In this document: one piece after another, positions 1 through 11,601 of the stretch
Layout of the letters: each line of letters starts with the position of its first letter
Numbering within the stretch: the first letter of the stretch is position 1
NCBI GenBank assembly: GCA_001598975.1
Contig: BBXU01000148.1
Span: forward strand, 1-25,858
Direction of reading: 5' to 3'
Source of the DNA: Parachlorella kessleri
Lineage: Eukaryota > Chlorophyta > Trebouxiophyceae > Chlorellales > Chlorellaceae
Length of the DNA: 25,858 bases
Notes under the pieces: model-generated
What the model saw: only the letters and a program-made list of their open reading frames with translations
Told to the model about the DNA's origin: nothing
The model's database searches: none
Position numbers and translations under genes: made by a program

Positions 1-386
1 TGCTGCTGCTGCTGCTGTTGCACCTTGGCCGACCTGCTGGAGAGGCGGTGGCTGTGCTGCAGCTACCTGGGCGCTGTTTGCTGCCGGGGGTACTCTAATG
101 CGATCAAAGAGGAGGTACGGATAAGCTGGGGTAGTATAGTTCAGTAGTTTATAACTGGCCTGCATCTAGCGATTGTAAGCCCTCGCTTGTGAGATGCAAG
201 CACATATGCCTCGCAACAAGGAAACGTCATGTGTAAATGCTGTCTTACAGGCATGGAGCCTTCCACGGACACAGTACGCAACACAGTCCTTAGCAATGCA
301 GGAAAGGCGGCAAGTTCAATGGCCTGGCCTAATGCAGACCAAAAATTGACCATGTCAAGTGATGCGGATGCGGCTAGGGTCTCCAT
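1..386 (-). CDS. Possible 5' end of an unrecognised gene, partial at the left edge
   Basis: A tentative minus-strand model. Exon 1 (386 down to 249) begins with ATG and encodes 46 residues starting METLAASASLDMVNFW and ending EGSMP. It ends at a very good donor, GTAAGA. A phase-0 acceptor (cagcgcccag) lets it continue at 66 down to the window edge with a Pro/Gln-rich stretch (AAAQPPPLQQVGQG) followed by poly-Ala encoded by a GCA repeat. If the next AG is used instead (exon from 56), the frame gives a poly-Gln run. No family is recognised. The gene would lie downstream of, and on the same strand as, the GATA factor gene. An alternative reading is a plus-strand gene ending at the TAA near 100, with a TGTAA motif at 174-178. 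Neither model is secure. Confidence 0.3.
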
Positions 387-1241
387 GTGCGCTCTTATGG
401 CCACACATGAACCCCAGGTTAACCCAAGGTAGGGCAAAATGCATCAGCCTATCAAACCAAGTCCAGACTACCCCAAAATGTACTGCAGATCACAGTGTGC
501 CACCCTGCCAAATGGATTGGTAACATACACACTACCTGCAGCAATCCCACCACAAGGCATGCAGGCAGGGCCACGTGAGACAAGGACGGTGCAAGGTCAG
601 CCAAGGCTGCAAACCCAGCACACCACCTAGGTTTTTTTCATTCTAATTTGTCTTGGCAGCCAGCCACCACGCGCAGGCATGCCACGGACTAGGCAGATAC
701 TAAACCCAGTCAAAGAAAGCCACAGTCCAAGGGACAACTGATCTCTCCATTTCCGACCACAAAATCCTACTTGGCCATCGAACTAAAGGTAATAAGAAGG
801 TACTGAAAGAACCAGGCCCTGAGGGAAGAGAGCACCACCAATTCCAAGCACAAGGAGCCGGGGGAAGGATAGCAAGCCTCAGTAGTACAAGTTGACAGAG
901 ACTAGCAGAGAAAGAGAGCGAGCGAAGCCCCAACCCCAAGCCCCAGCCACAAGCTCTACTAACGCAAACAGAAACACAAATCTTCTTCTTCTTCAGAAGG
1001 TACCTTATCACGCACTATATTCGGTCAGTCACAACCTCGAATAAGCTATGACAACCCACAGGACGGGGACCCATGTGCGTAAAGACTGCCGCCCCCGCGG
1101 GAGGATAGGCAGCCCGGCTTCTCCCAGCCTCTGGGCAGCACAACAGCGGCAGCCCAGCTGCCACAACTCTAGCAGGCTAAGGCATTCATGCGTGGATGGA
1201 TCCCAGCCGGAAGCACAAGGCCGACTGCTTGCAAGCCCACC
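387..1241. other. Intergenic region with the 3' UTR of the GATA-factor gene
   Basis: This 855-base stretch follows the stop codon of the minus-strand GATA gene. Open frames here (for example 700-1011 minus) are Cys/Trp/Leu-rich, lack splice-compatible neighbours and resemble no family. No TGTAA poly(A) motif was found on the minus strand, so the transcript end is not located. The stretch should also hold the promoter of the possible gene starting at 386. Confidence 0.5.
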
Positions 1242-4200
1242 TCACTTTTTGTTTTTGGCATACTTCATGTAGCGCACGCCGCACGCATTGCAGAGCGTCT
1301 TGTGGCCTGCAGACAGCACACATCCGTTGTCAATAATGGCTGTCTCCAACAGGATGTAGCCCAGCTCTTCCAATGTCAGTAGGGCGGTCCTCAGCCAGAG
1401 CGGCATAGACCTACCCATCCCTCACGCCTCAATTCGCCATGAACTGCAGCAGCCGCAGCTCTACAATCACACGCTTCGACCAGGCTACAGCTCCAACATC
1501 CGGCAAGGGCAAGGCTCAAGGTGCTAGCAAGGGAGGCTCACCAAACGGCCCCGCTCGCCAGACGGGCGTGCTTGTTGTGAAGCACTGGGTGCAGAAGGTG
1601 CCAGGGTCCACATGGCGAACCACCCGGCCGGTGCGAGGGTCGGTCACTTGGTCGCAGGTCCAGTGCACGATGATGCGCCGCTGGCCGGACCGGTGCACCA
1701 CTGCAGGCAGGCAGGCAGGCAGGCATTGAGGGTTAAAAATTGGGAGCAGTTGTGGCAGGGCTGCGAGCGTCCATGCCAGCTAAGGATCACTAGGTGGGTT
1801 GGGGCTGTCACCATGGGGCTCACAAAGCCAGGCTGAGGATTGCAAGTTCAAACCTGTCTGGCTGCCAAGCAAGACACCTAGACTCAGCGATCACCATTGT
1901 GCAGCAGGGCTGCAGCCGGCCGTCTCACCAGGGTGTGCTGCGTCGGGAGTCTTGGGGAACTGCCGCCCGGCGGCCTTGGCCGGCGTCGAAACTTTGCGGC
2001 CGGTAGCAAGGCTTGGCCCTGCCTGCCCAGCTGCCGGGGCTGCGGCTGTTGCCGATTGTCGCAGCTGCTGCTGATCCTCCGCTGGTAAGAGCGCCACCGT
2101 AGCATCAGATGTGCAGGGTGAGCTGCGTGCCCGCATGCCCTTCCTGCCACCTGCTTTGGCGCGCAGGCCGGTCCGGGTTGCGGCTGCGCAGGCTGTTCCG
2201 GTGCTGGTTGCCGGACCCGCCGCTGCGTCCAGGGCAGGCACCTCCTCTGCCAGTGCCACAGGCACAACCACGCCACCTGGCTCATGGAGGAGGGCAGGCA
2301 GGCTGTGCACCGACGCCTGGCGAACGACTGGCTGCTGCCGCTGACCGGCTGCCGCAAAGTTGCCGCTGCTGAGCGCTGCCTCTGAGCCGCTGGGTGCGCC
2401 CTGCAAGGAACCGTCTGCAAGGCGCTGTCGTTTGGAGCGGTGGCCATGCAGCCCATTGGCAGGAGCAGCACTGCCGCCCTCCTCGCTGCCACACTCACCC
2501 TCGCCGTGGCTGCCCTGGTGGGAGGGCCCTGGCACAGCCTCGCCCACGCACGGCTGCAACTCGGCAGGGCAGCCGCTGCTGGTGGCAGGGCCGCCACCAA
2601 GGGCCTCATGCTGCCGCCGCTGCTGCTTTGGCTGGCGGTGCAGCTCAGCCGTGAGCGCAGCCTCTTGCGCAGGCTGGTGTCCTGAGGGCTGGGCAGGCTG
2701 CTGCGGCATGCGTGCAGCTGTACCTTGGCTGGGCAGCAAGGTGGGGCAAGGCCCTGTGGCGGGCTCGGCCGCAGGCTGGGCAGGGACTGCAGCAGGGAAG
2801 GGAGGCCAGCCGCTCACAGCAGGCAGAGGAAAGGCAGTGGGGGAAAGCAGGTGAGCAGCGACATGCACGCAGACATTGTGAACCAAAGGCCTGGATATGG
2901 CAATGAGAAGCTCTCAGACTGCATGCTTCCGGCCAGCAGGCCGGGTACTGCATATCACCCACGTTGAGTCGTAGCAACAGCCGCATCATTGCCAGCTATT
3001 GCCGGCTGGATGGCAGCAGCACTGACTGGCAGCAACTCCGGGGCTCTGCAAGCGACACCCAGGTACAGTTGAGTTTAAAAAGCTGCCTCCCCGCCCTCTG
3101 TTCCCTACTCACAACATGGCCGTCAGTCCTCTGCCCGCCCTCATGCCCGCAAGTCAACAGCCTCATCATAGCAACTGGCAAGCCACAACCTCTCAGCCTG
3201 CCAGTCAGTCATGCAGGCGTACACTTTGTGCCCCCCACCCACCTACACAGCTCCTCCACGTTGACGCCCGACTCGAACAGCTGCCGCTGGGAGTAGGCAC
3301 GCAGGCCGGGCACAGCGGCACGGTGGTTACAGGGCCCACGGTGGCGCGCCTCACTATTGCACCTGCGCAAGCACCAGTTATGCAGGCAGCGATCAAACAA
3401 ACAAGAGCCCAGGGGCAGCGGTGTGTCTGCAATTTGGCCAGCGCACTAGACGATGATCATTGCCTGTCAGGGGCCCTTATGCCTTGTCACCAGGACTGAA
3501 ATCTTTGCGCCTTGCTTCTGAGGCAAAGCAGGGCTCACCAGGGCTCCTTGGAGCAGCCTCGCCAAGCGCTGGGGCAGATGGGGTCCCTCCCCAAGCGCAC
3601 ACTCTCGGCATTGTCCACTGCCAGGGAGAGAGGAGCCACAATCGAGTTGAATGGCATGGGCAGCTGGGCAAGTGGCAACGGCCGCGCTGCAGACAGGCAG
3701 GGTACAGTGGTAAGTGTGGGCATGGGTACACGTGGCAGCCACAACTAAACACCATGCCCAGTAGGTCTCAAGCATTTACAGGCACATCTCCTCCGCGCCC
3801 CCAGGCCCCATCAGCCTTCTGCAACATTGAAGAATCACAAAGGGCAGCCTCCGCAGACATCCCTGCGCCAGGCCAACATCACCCACCTGGCGACTGCACC
3901 TCCTGCTGCTCGGCGCCGCGGCGTTCCATGGAGCCGTTCCAGGAGCAGCTGTGGCCCTGAGAGCGTTTGGTGGGGGTTGTGGGCGGCATGGACGCACATG
4001 CTTGCTGCTGCTGGGACCCGCCCTGGCCAGCAACCTGCTGGCGCGGCTCCGCCCTTGTTGCTACAGGTATGTGTCGCAGCGCAGCTGCTGCGTCCTGCTG
4101 GTGGCACCCCACCAGCTCCACGCTGCTGTACTTCAGTACCGGGGCCGGGGCAGGGGGGCTGGGCAGCAAGGAGAGGGCGCGAGGGCGGCGCGGCGACGGC

Positions 4201-5287
4201 ACGGCTGCGCCAGGCTGGGCGGGGCAGTACCTGCAGCAGGGTGCATGCGCGTGGCGGCGGGCAGTGAGCACTTTGGTTGTTGCCGACTGCGGCGCTGCCC
4301 TTCGCACTTCACGGCGCTCAGAAGCCCCGAGTGTCATGTCATAAATGTGGCGGGCAAGAATGAGCAAGTGAGGCAAGCGAGACGAAGCGAGGCCCAAGCT
4401 CACCACTCTCGCTCCAGCGCCTTGGCCTGCTGCTCCAGCTCGTCAGCCAAGCAGGGGAAGGGCTCGGAGCAGGCGTCCATGGAGCCAGAGATGCCGCTGT
4501 AGGTAGACAGGGTGTCGTCGACAAGCAGGGGCGCCTGCGGCAAGCGGGGGCAGCCGGCCTGCCAGGGTGACGCAGGAACAACAGCGCATAGCACCAGCAC
4601 CTGCCCTGGATCACCATGACCCCGGTCATATCAGCACTGGGTAAGGGCCTCACTTTCATGGCCAGGGCGCAGGGGCTCCACAGCCCATCCACTGTCGCGC
4701 TGTTCATGGTAGGTGCGACACGTCTCAAGCTGAAACTCTCCCGAAACACTGACGTCAACCCCAACAAAGCTTTTGGGATATAGTAGCCGTTCCGACTATT
4801 CACAGTAGGCAGCCCCCGAGGTTGGGGAACGAAGAGTCGCACCCTTAGCGCGCCACATTCGTGCACGAGCGTCCGCAGGCCGTGTGCCGGCTAGGGAAGC
4901 ACCTACCTATGACAACCTCAATGGGAACACGCCTAGAGCGCTCAGCAGCAGCAGAAGAACCCAAGAATGGCTGCTGGCATATGCTTCGGGTGGGTTCCGC
5001 AACCCCCCGCACAGCCAGCACCGCTTGCAGAACAACCCACGACACCATGCCAACAAACCGGTGTGAGCCCCGGCTCACTGCGTGACGCATGTGGCACAAC
5101 CATGCCAAGGGCAACTTCAAATTGTGGGGCACCCCGACAGGCCTTCTACCCTCGAGCAGCACCCGCAGGAATTCAATGTCACCTGAACAGCTGGCTTATT
5201 GCACTCTTCCTCGTCCATCACTCCAGCCCAGCCATCGGGCAGCATAAGGAAGTCGGGCAGCTGCAGGTCCAGGCGATACTCCGCCAT
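1242..5287 (-). CDS. GATA-type zinc-finger transcription factor (11 exons, ~723 aa)
   Basis: Probable nuclear DNA-binding regulator. Exons on the minus strand: 5287-5183, 4970-4907, 4748-4654, 4534-4404, 4230-3887, 3686-3539, 3362-3243, 3045-2963, 2786-1929, 1700-1542, 1306-1242. All junctions are GT-AG, phases match throughout, and the sum is 2172 nt. The finger is at the extreme C-terminus: C686-x2-C689-x18-C708-x2-C711, with TPVWRAGPFG before the junction and HKTLCNACGVRY after it, then the basic tail MKYAKNKK and TGA. CX2CX18CX2C spacing is the plant/algal type. An intron splits the finger inside the codon for G703. A possible nuclear signal RSKRQR lies at 480-485. The rest is Ala/Gln/Pro-rich and low in complexity. 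The protein starts MAEYRLDLQLPDF. The finger is certain. The start of exon 2 (4970, 4973 or 4940) and the limits of exons 7-9 are inferred from phase. Confidence 0.8.
1703..1724 (-). repeat. Tetranucleotide repeat (CCTG)5 forming an acceptor tract
   Basis: Read on the minus strand, five tandem CCTG-type units run directly into the CAG acceptor of GATA exon 10 (exon begins at 1700). The repeat itself supplies the pyrimidine-containing tract before the splice site. Copy-number changes here would alter the acceptor context. Confidence 0.75.
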
Positions 5288-5982
5288 AGCGGCTAGGCTC
5301 ACTTAGGCTTGTTGAACAAAAGGCGCCCGCTGGGTGGGCCGTGGGAGGTGGAGTCTCCGGCACTAGCTGGCCAAGGGCGGGCAATGGGGCCAGGCAGCCG
5401 CTGGGGGCCGTGCCGGAGCGCTTAGCTTGCTTGAAGACACAACGAAGGCTAACAGGCTTTCTAGCAATCTAAGGGGCGGCTTCTTCGAGCCAGCTTCAAT
5501 GTGGGGGTGGGCCGGGCTGCATGTCCTGCGGAAAACACGTCATGCCCAGGGTAGGGCGTAGGGCAGAAACCTGCGAATTATATTCCACTGGACACAAGCC
5601 TCAGCATGTACCAGCCATTTCGACAGCTCAATCCCCATCAAGATTGCGTTGAAAGATTTGCTGAGTGTTCTCGTTCATCTCCTTCAATGCGACGCCACAT
5701 TTGTCACTGACATGAAACGGGCTACAGCTGGACTAGCATTTGACTTTCCAGCGGACAGACCACCAAAGCACCGTTTTCCATGTATGCCCATTAGGATGAG
5801 GTTTGAAGTGCCCGAAATGCTAGAACTCAGAAGCCTAGTTGCATGCCGCATCTGCATAGGATAGCCTCAAATCACCACCAACAAGGCAGGCTGGGACAAA
5901 AGCCGCCCAAGTTAGGCTCAAAACCATGACACAGTCAACCTGTCGCACAGCGTTGGCTCCAGCAAAGCTACTGGTCAACCCA
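5288..5982. other. Intergenic: EFR3 3' flank and GATA-factor promoter
   Basis: This 695-base gap lies between two minus-strand genes in tandem. It should hold the short 3' flank of EFR3 and the promoter and 5' UTR of the GATA gene. A 71-codon plus-strand frame at 5649-5864 begins with TTG, has no recognised motif and has no splice partners, so it was not accepted as a gene. No TATA box is evident. Confidence 0.5.
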
Positions 5983-5987
5983 TTACA
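5983..5987 (-). terminator. TGTAA poly(A) motif overlapping the EFR3 stop codon
   Basis: On the minus strand the C-terminal codons read CTG TAA, so the stop codon lies inside a TGTAA, the usual green-algal poly(A) signal. No other minus-strand TGTAA was seen down to the GATA gene start. If it is used, the 3' UTR would be only about 10-25 nt. Confidence 0.35.
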
Positions 5988-8900
5988 GAGACAGCATGCG
6001 CACATGCTTAGGGGAGCGTCCATTGGCAACCTGCCCCTCCATGGCTGACAGTGCCGTGTCTATCTCTGACAGCACATCATCTGCTGACTTGCCCTCCAGC
6101 GGCGCCACATGTAGTGCATCTAGATACTGCTGGCTCAGCGTGGCTGGGGAGCCGGTTGTTGCAATGCTGCTGTGCCCACCCGCGCTCTCCTTCATGGGGA
6201 GGATCTCATCTCTCTCATACATGGATTACTCCGGGCAGTGATACATGTATGGATTGTGGGAACCCCACGCCTTCAGCCTTACGCTCCTCCAGCCTTAAGG
6301 CACCAGCACAGCAGCCACGGGTCATGCAATGGCCCACTCAACCCAGCAAACCCAGCATGCACATCAAATGCACACAAGCACACCCACCGGCAATAGCTCC
6401 TGTAGGTCGATTGTTGCCGAGATGTCTCGCATGGTTGGTACGCTCCGATACAGCTCTCGCACCCGCTGCACCCACTGGCTCTCCAGGGAGGCGGAGGAGC
6501 CCCCATGGGAGCCACCTGGTCCACCCGCGCCAACACCAGCCGCCTGCACCAATTAGCCAGAGGCCACGCCTCATCTACCCTGAGCCCCTGGCTTTGGATG
6601 CTGCAACGCTGAAACGCCAAGGCAGCATGAGGCCAACAACTGCGCCCGCGCGCCCGTAGGCCTGGACAACGCATTTTTGCCTGGGCACCATCAACAAGTC
6701 TAAGAGGCTCATGCGTCCTACAAGCCAGGGAACAGAAGCGGTGCCCGCCACGCATCTGCAACAGTCTCGAATCTCCACAGCAGGCATGCCCCCTTCAGGG
6801 CCCACCCCTCACCCAACTGACCTTCATGCGTGGAGCCAGCGAGGTCACAGGCAGTGGGCTGAATCCCGCCCCCACGCCCTGGCTCCCGTACTGACGAAGA
6901 AGGGGTGCCCCCGCCCACGCCCTCCGGAACTTCCCAAGCTCCTGCTCAGAGCTGGTGCTTGCTCTCAAGGATTGGAGGAACAGCTGCGCCTGCTGCTCCT
7001 CAGCCGGTTTGAAGGCCCCAGCTGCTGCTGCATCTGCTGCCGCTTTTGCTGCAGGTAGTACTGGTGCTGCCAGGGCAGCCTGAGGCGACCCAGGAACATC
7101 TCTACTGCCAGCACCACTCACAACCCCGCCGTGCTTTGCTGTTGAGATATTTGATTGGCCGAGCTGCAGGCCGGAAGCGATGAGCACCAGCGATGTCAAC
7201 ACTGCAAGCCGCAGGTAGTGACAAGGTGAGGACACCTTATTGTCAAACTGCACTGGAGAACACCTCAGCAGGGACTTGCAGCAGCACGAAAGGGATCCAG
7301 AACCGGGCAAGCCTGGCAGCAGGTTGCGAACATGAAGTAAGCATTCCTGGCCCACCGAGACATGTCCACGCTGCTTTGCAATGCGTCCCCAAAGCATGCC
7401 ACGGTTCACGGTTCATGTCATCTTGCCGGCTGGCGCAGGACAGCCTCCATATGCCTAGGAACACATGCTTACGTCACACCTGTGTCACAGCCAGCTACTG
7501 CACAGCTTCCCAGCTCCGGGTATGACAGCATGGCAGCCAACTGCTGCAGCATCGACTTGCACAGGCACAGCACTGCGCAGCAGGCGGCAGCAGGCACGCG
7601 CAGCCGCTCGCCCCCTGCCGCCACCTCTGCTTGGAGGGTGGCTGCCAGCTGCACGGCCTGGCCCAGGGCTGCTGCTGGGCTGGAGCTGATGAGGCTGGCA
7701 AAACAGGCGTCCAGGGCCACAAACGCAGCTGGGGAGTTGTCTGCAAAGGCGACCTGCAGTGGAGCACCGGCTGGGCGATGCAGCCCTCAATACCTCACCC
7801 AACTTCGTATGGCAGGGAGCCTTGGGGATTAAATGGGGGTTGACTTGCGGAAGAGAAGAATGACCTGTGCAGCCCCAGCCCACAGATGCTGCCACCTTTT
7901 GCAAGCCTTCTGTTTGTGGTCAAACAGCTCAATGATCACGTCAACCTCTCCACCTCATCATCTCGCAAAACATCACTGCAACATACAACGCTGGCCCAGC
8001 CTACATACATCTACATTGGAAAGGAGCTCTTTGACAGTGCGGTACATACCCCTCGGAGATGGCAGTCGACCTGCTGTTACAGGGCATAACACATCCTGCG
8101 ACTACTGCGCCCCTTTCTGAATAACATGCCCTACAACTACGAAACACTTACAACTACACTCCCTGTACTAGGCTAGACCTACCTCATGATATACCGTGGA
8201 CAGGAGTGCCCTGGCCTGCCAATCCTTAAGCCCATCGCCAGCGGCAGGCAGCAGCAGCAGCAACAGGCGGTGGGCCAGCAGGCGCTGCTGCAGGTCCCAC
8301 GTGGCCATCACCACCATCAGCTCTTGCAGCAGCAGCTGCGGGAACGTGTGCCCTGCCAGCACCCGAGCCTGCACCCGGCAGCAAAAGGTGCAGCTACAGC
8401 GCCTTCCCAGCTTCCCTGTTTGCCAGTGCCAGCCGCCACAGCCACTGTCCATCCCCTGCCTTGGGAGCGGGATGGCCAAGCGCACTGCCTATCAGCTCTT
8501 AAACCAGAATTGAAGACATGCGCAGTACTAAATTCATAAATGTAAATGTTTGTCCTAGCCACCCAACCAGCCGTTCCACCAACGAACAGTGCAGTCAAAC
8601 GTGAGTTGCCACGGCCTGGGCCCATTATGCAAGGTCACCCACCTCCTCTGGTAGGCCTTGGATAGCCTCTGCAGCAGCGATGCAGCACTCCAGCGCTGCT
8701 GTGCTGGCCGAGCTTGCGCCCTGAGGCCCTGACAGCCTGCTGACGGTGCTGGCAATCACCTCCAGAAGGGGCCCCGCCTCACCAACACAGCCGGCAAGCT
8801 GCAACACAGCCGCCAGCACTGCAGCTCTGAAGCTACTGGCACCATCGCTGCTTGCTGCCAACAGTCCACCATCCCCATTCACGCCCGCAGCACTTGTTGC

Positions 8901-11601
8901 GCCTGTTGCTCCTGCTGCTCCTGCTTGGACGGTTGCTGGCACAGGCCGCTGAGCAACAAGCTCTATCTGTCCTGGCTCTGGTCCCAGCGCGCCATTGGCA
9001 CCAGGTGCCGCGGCCCCCGCAACTTTCACCAGGCTGGGCTCCTGGCTGCCAGCCGGTGCTGCTGCTGCTGCTGCTGCTGCTGCAGATGTAGCTGTTGTGT
9101 ACGTGGGCGCACCCTGCTCCCCACCACCTGTTGAGTGCACCACTGGTGGCAGCTCCCGCAGAGCCAGCAGCAGGGCAGGCGCTGCTAGGGCTTGCTCCAG
9201 CTGCACCCCGTCCTGCACCGCCTGCTGCAGCACCGCCACACGCTGCTGCTGCGACAGGCCTGCAGGGATACAGACGCGCACTACGTTGGCATACTAAGGG
9301 CCCGCAATGGCTAGAGCATCTTTCTTAAATCGCTCTAGGCGGCATGCAAATCCTCGACAGCATGCACACATCAGCGAGCTCATTCCCAACCAGCAATTCC
9401 ATAGCAACTTGACGACCGCCAGCGCCGATTTTGAACCCATAGGCTAGTGATTTCTGAAACACCATCTTTCAAATATCAACTAGGATTGATACCAAGCTCC
9501 ATCTCAAATACTACAATATAATAACGACGGAGAGAGCTGGCTATCGCTCACCTGGTGTGACCACATGCCGCAAGAGCGTGGAGTACAGCAGGTACCGCTG
9601 GTGCTCCTCCATGCATGCCTGCCGCATGATCCCCAGGCCCGCATCCAGCACAGGGCCGCCCAGCCAGTTGTCACCGCTGCTGTCCAGGTAGCGCATGAGA
9701 AACTCGAGCACCTTCTTGCCCTCGGCTGCGTCCTGAACTTACCAAGCATCACACTCCCGTACAGGGATATTACAGGGAGCGGCAAGCCCTCATAGTCTGT
9801 CCTGAGAGGCGCTCCTGCCATGGCAGTGGAGTCTCATACCCTTGAAAGCAGGCGCCGAGATCTAATGGTCGGCCTAATCTCCGCAACTGCCGGCAAGCCA
9901 CGATCCCCCCCCCAAAAAAAACCACTGACCCAAGCCATTAGGCCAAGCAATCCCTGAGTCAGCTCCTTGCAACCCTGAAACCCTGTGCTGGCCTCAAGTG
10001 CTTGCATGCATGCGTGAACCCACCCTTGTGATGTGGCTAATCTCCTCAAAGACCAGCAGGGCTGCCACCTGTGGCGGTGACATGCCCACTGTCATGCCTA
10101 TGGAGGTGCGCTGCAGCCCTGCGGGGCTTTCACCGCTCAGCATCGCCTCTCGAGCCTGATTCGCGATGTCCAGCAGGTTCTGCAATTAAACACAATGGAT
10201 GCTACCACGCAGTGATTGTCAAGGTCGGTGTTGAGCACGTCACGTCCACTGGGAAAAGCTGTTGCTGGCTTCCTGTCACACTGCCTAGAAACCCACTACA
10301 GAAAGAAGCAGCTGACACAGCTGCAGTGCAGATCTGTCTGGTGGTAGACACGGCCTCTAGTCAGCTTACCTGGCCGGGGGCTGCGCCTGCAGAGTCGATC
10401 GCATCCAGCACGCAGTAGGTGATGGTGTCAAGGTGATGTGACACATATGCCAGCCGCCCACAGTAGCGCAGGTGCTCCAGCAGTGCTCGCAGGCAGGCTG
10501 CCTGGAAGGCGCTCAGATCCTCAGGGCTCGGCGCCTTGGGTGCAGCACTGGCGCCTGCCTGGTAGCGCGCTTTGGGGTTAGCGGAGGTGCACAGCAGCGG
10601 CACGAAGCTTTCCAGCTGATCCACATAGTCGGAAGTGTTCTGCAGCACGGGCCCAGTTAGCAGGGAGCACTGTGGGGTCGGGATTGTGGCCACAAGCTGC
10701 CAGCGCAGGTAATTCTTTAGATGCTGAGCAGCGACAACGACAGCAGGCTTGCGACAAGGCATCGCACTGCTTCGAAGCTGCACCAAGAGTGTTGATGGTC
10801 CGCTTCCCTGCCACCCTTTGCACCTGCAGCCTGATGAACTCCGTCAGCAGCTCCACCCCCAGCATCTTCACATCCACGGAGGGGTGCACCAGCAGCACTC
10901 CCACCACACTGCCCATGGAGCCTGCAGCAGCCTGCGCCGGTGCTCTCCCTCTTCTGTGGAGGCACAGCCAATCCCGCTTCCTCTTCTCCTGCACTAGGTC
11001 CTCTCGAAAAAACCATGCTCACCTAGGTGACGGCTTTGAAACGGTCACTAGGCTACTATGGCCACCATCGGCAAAGGGCACTAGACATACCACTGGAGTG
11101 CGGCAGGAGACAGTATTTTCTTCGAAAGTCTCCGGCCACACTCACCGCACTTCTGACCACAACCTCAGCCGCAAAAAGGTTGCTGAGCTCCGGTTTGCTC
11201 GCTCTGAGAAGGTAGCTGTATGCCTGCACTGCCAGCTTGACATAGCCATACCGGCGATGCCGCAGGTCCTTAAACAGCCGCCTTGCCAGCCGCCGTGACA
11301 CCTGCACGACAGGAAAAGAAGCTTTGTAAGAAGGATGCTTAGGCAGGTGGGGGACTGGGTTGTATGCTGCTGGGCCAAGTTTGCAGGAGTCTGATCTGAT
11401 CAAGACCACCTTTGGGGCACGGTGCTCGTTGCGCTCCAGATATTCGGAAAGCTTTTTAATCTTCCGCTCCACAGACGGGCTTAGCGTCTTGTGGAAGCTA
11501 GGCTCCACTACAAGAAAGATGTCTGGCACTAGCAGATTGTAGCGCTTGACGGGGACCTTGGCTGCTGAGGCGGCCCCCAAGCAGTTGCATGAGAGGTCCA
11601 T
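5983..11601 (-). CDS. EFR3-like protein, plasma-membrane anchor of the PI4-kinase III alpha complex (12 exons, ~968 aa)
   Basis: EFR3 proteins are ARM/HEAT-repeat scaffolds that recruit PI4-kinase III alpha (with TTC7/YPP1) to the plasma membrane. Exons on the minus strand: 11601-11410, 11301-11146, 10931-10824, 10639-10370, 10179-10024, 9732-9552, 9259-8643, 8368-8183, 7753-7480, 7201-6822, 6543-6388, 6213-5983, with consistent phase and a sum of 2907 nt. Recognition rests on the N-terminal block VPVKRYNLLVPDIF (residues 16-29), then RKIKKLSEYLERNEHRAPK, then RRLFKDLRHRRYGYVKLAV, which follow the plant EFR3 pattern. Later matches are DQLESFVPLLC, KKVLEFLMRYLD and QRLLAHRLLLLLLP. Length also fits plant EFR3 proteins (~1000 aa). 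Cys5 and Cys7 beside a basic segment are candidate palmitoylation sites. Exon 7 carries a poly-Ala insert. The least certain points are the acceptors of exons 3 and 12. Confidence 0.85.
9057..9083. repeat. (TGC)9 microsatellite encoding poly-Ala in EFR3 exon 7
   Basis: Nine perfect TGC triplets on the plus strand read as nine GCA codons on the minus (coding) strand. They give an uninterrupted run of nine alanines in an Ala/Gly/Thr-rich linker between the HEAT-like parts of the EFR3-like protein. Such a pure triplet run is expected to vary in length between strains. Confidence 0.9.

Noticed and set aside
700..1011. 103-codon minus-strand frame downstream of the GATA gene
   Set aside because: Cys/Trp/Leu-rich composition, no recognised domain, and located in the expected 3' UTR.
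1845..1862. T-loop-like AGTTCAAACCT suggesting a tRNA
   Set aside because: The flanking bases do not form a T-stem, and no anticodon or acceptor stem can be drawn. It lies in a GATA-gene intron.
1884..2609. 241-codon minus-strand frame alternative to GATA exon 9
   Set aside because: It is in another frame of the same exon. Only the frame ending at the 1929 donor joins in phase to the zinc-finger exon.
5649..5864. 71-codon plus-strand frame in the EFR3-GATA gap
   Set aside because: Starts with TTG rather than ATG, has no splice partners or motif, and is within the length expected by chance.
7917..7970. Possible C/D snoRNA in EFR3 intron 8
   Set aside because: A C-box-like ATGATGA is present on the minus strand, but no CUGA D box follows at a suitable distance and no closing stem is seen.
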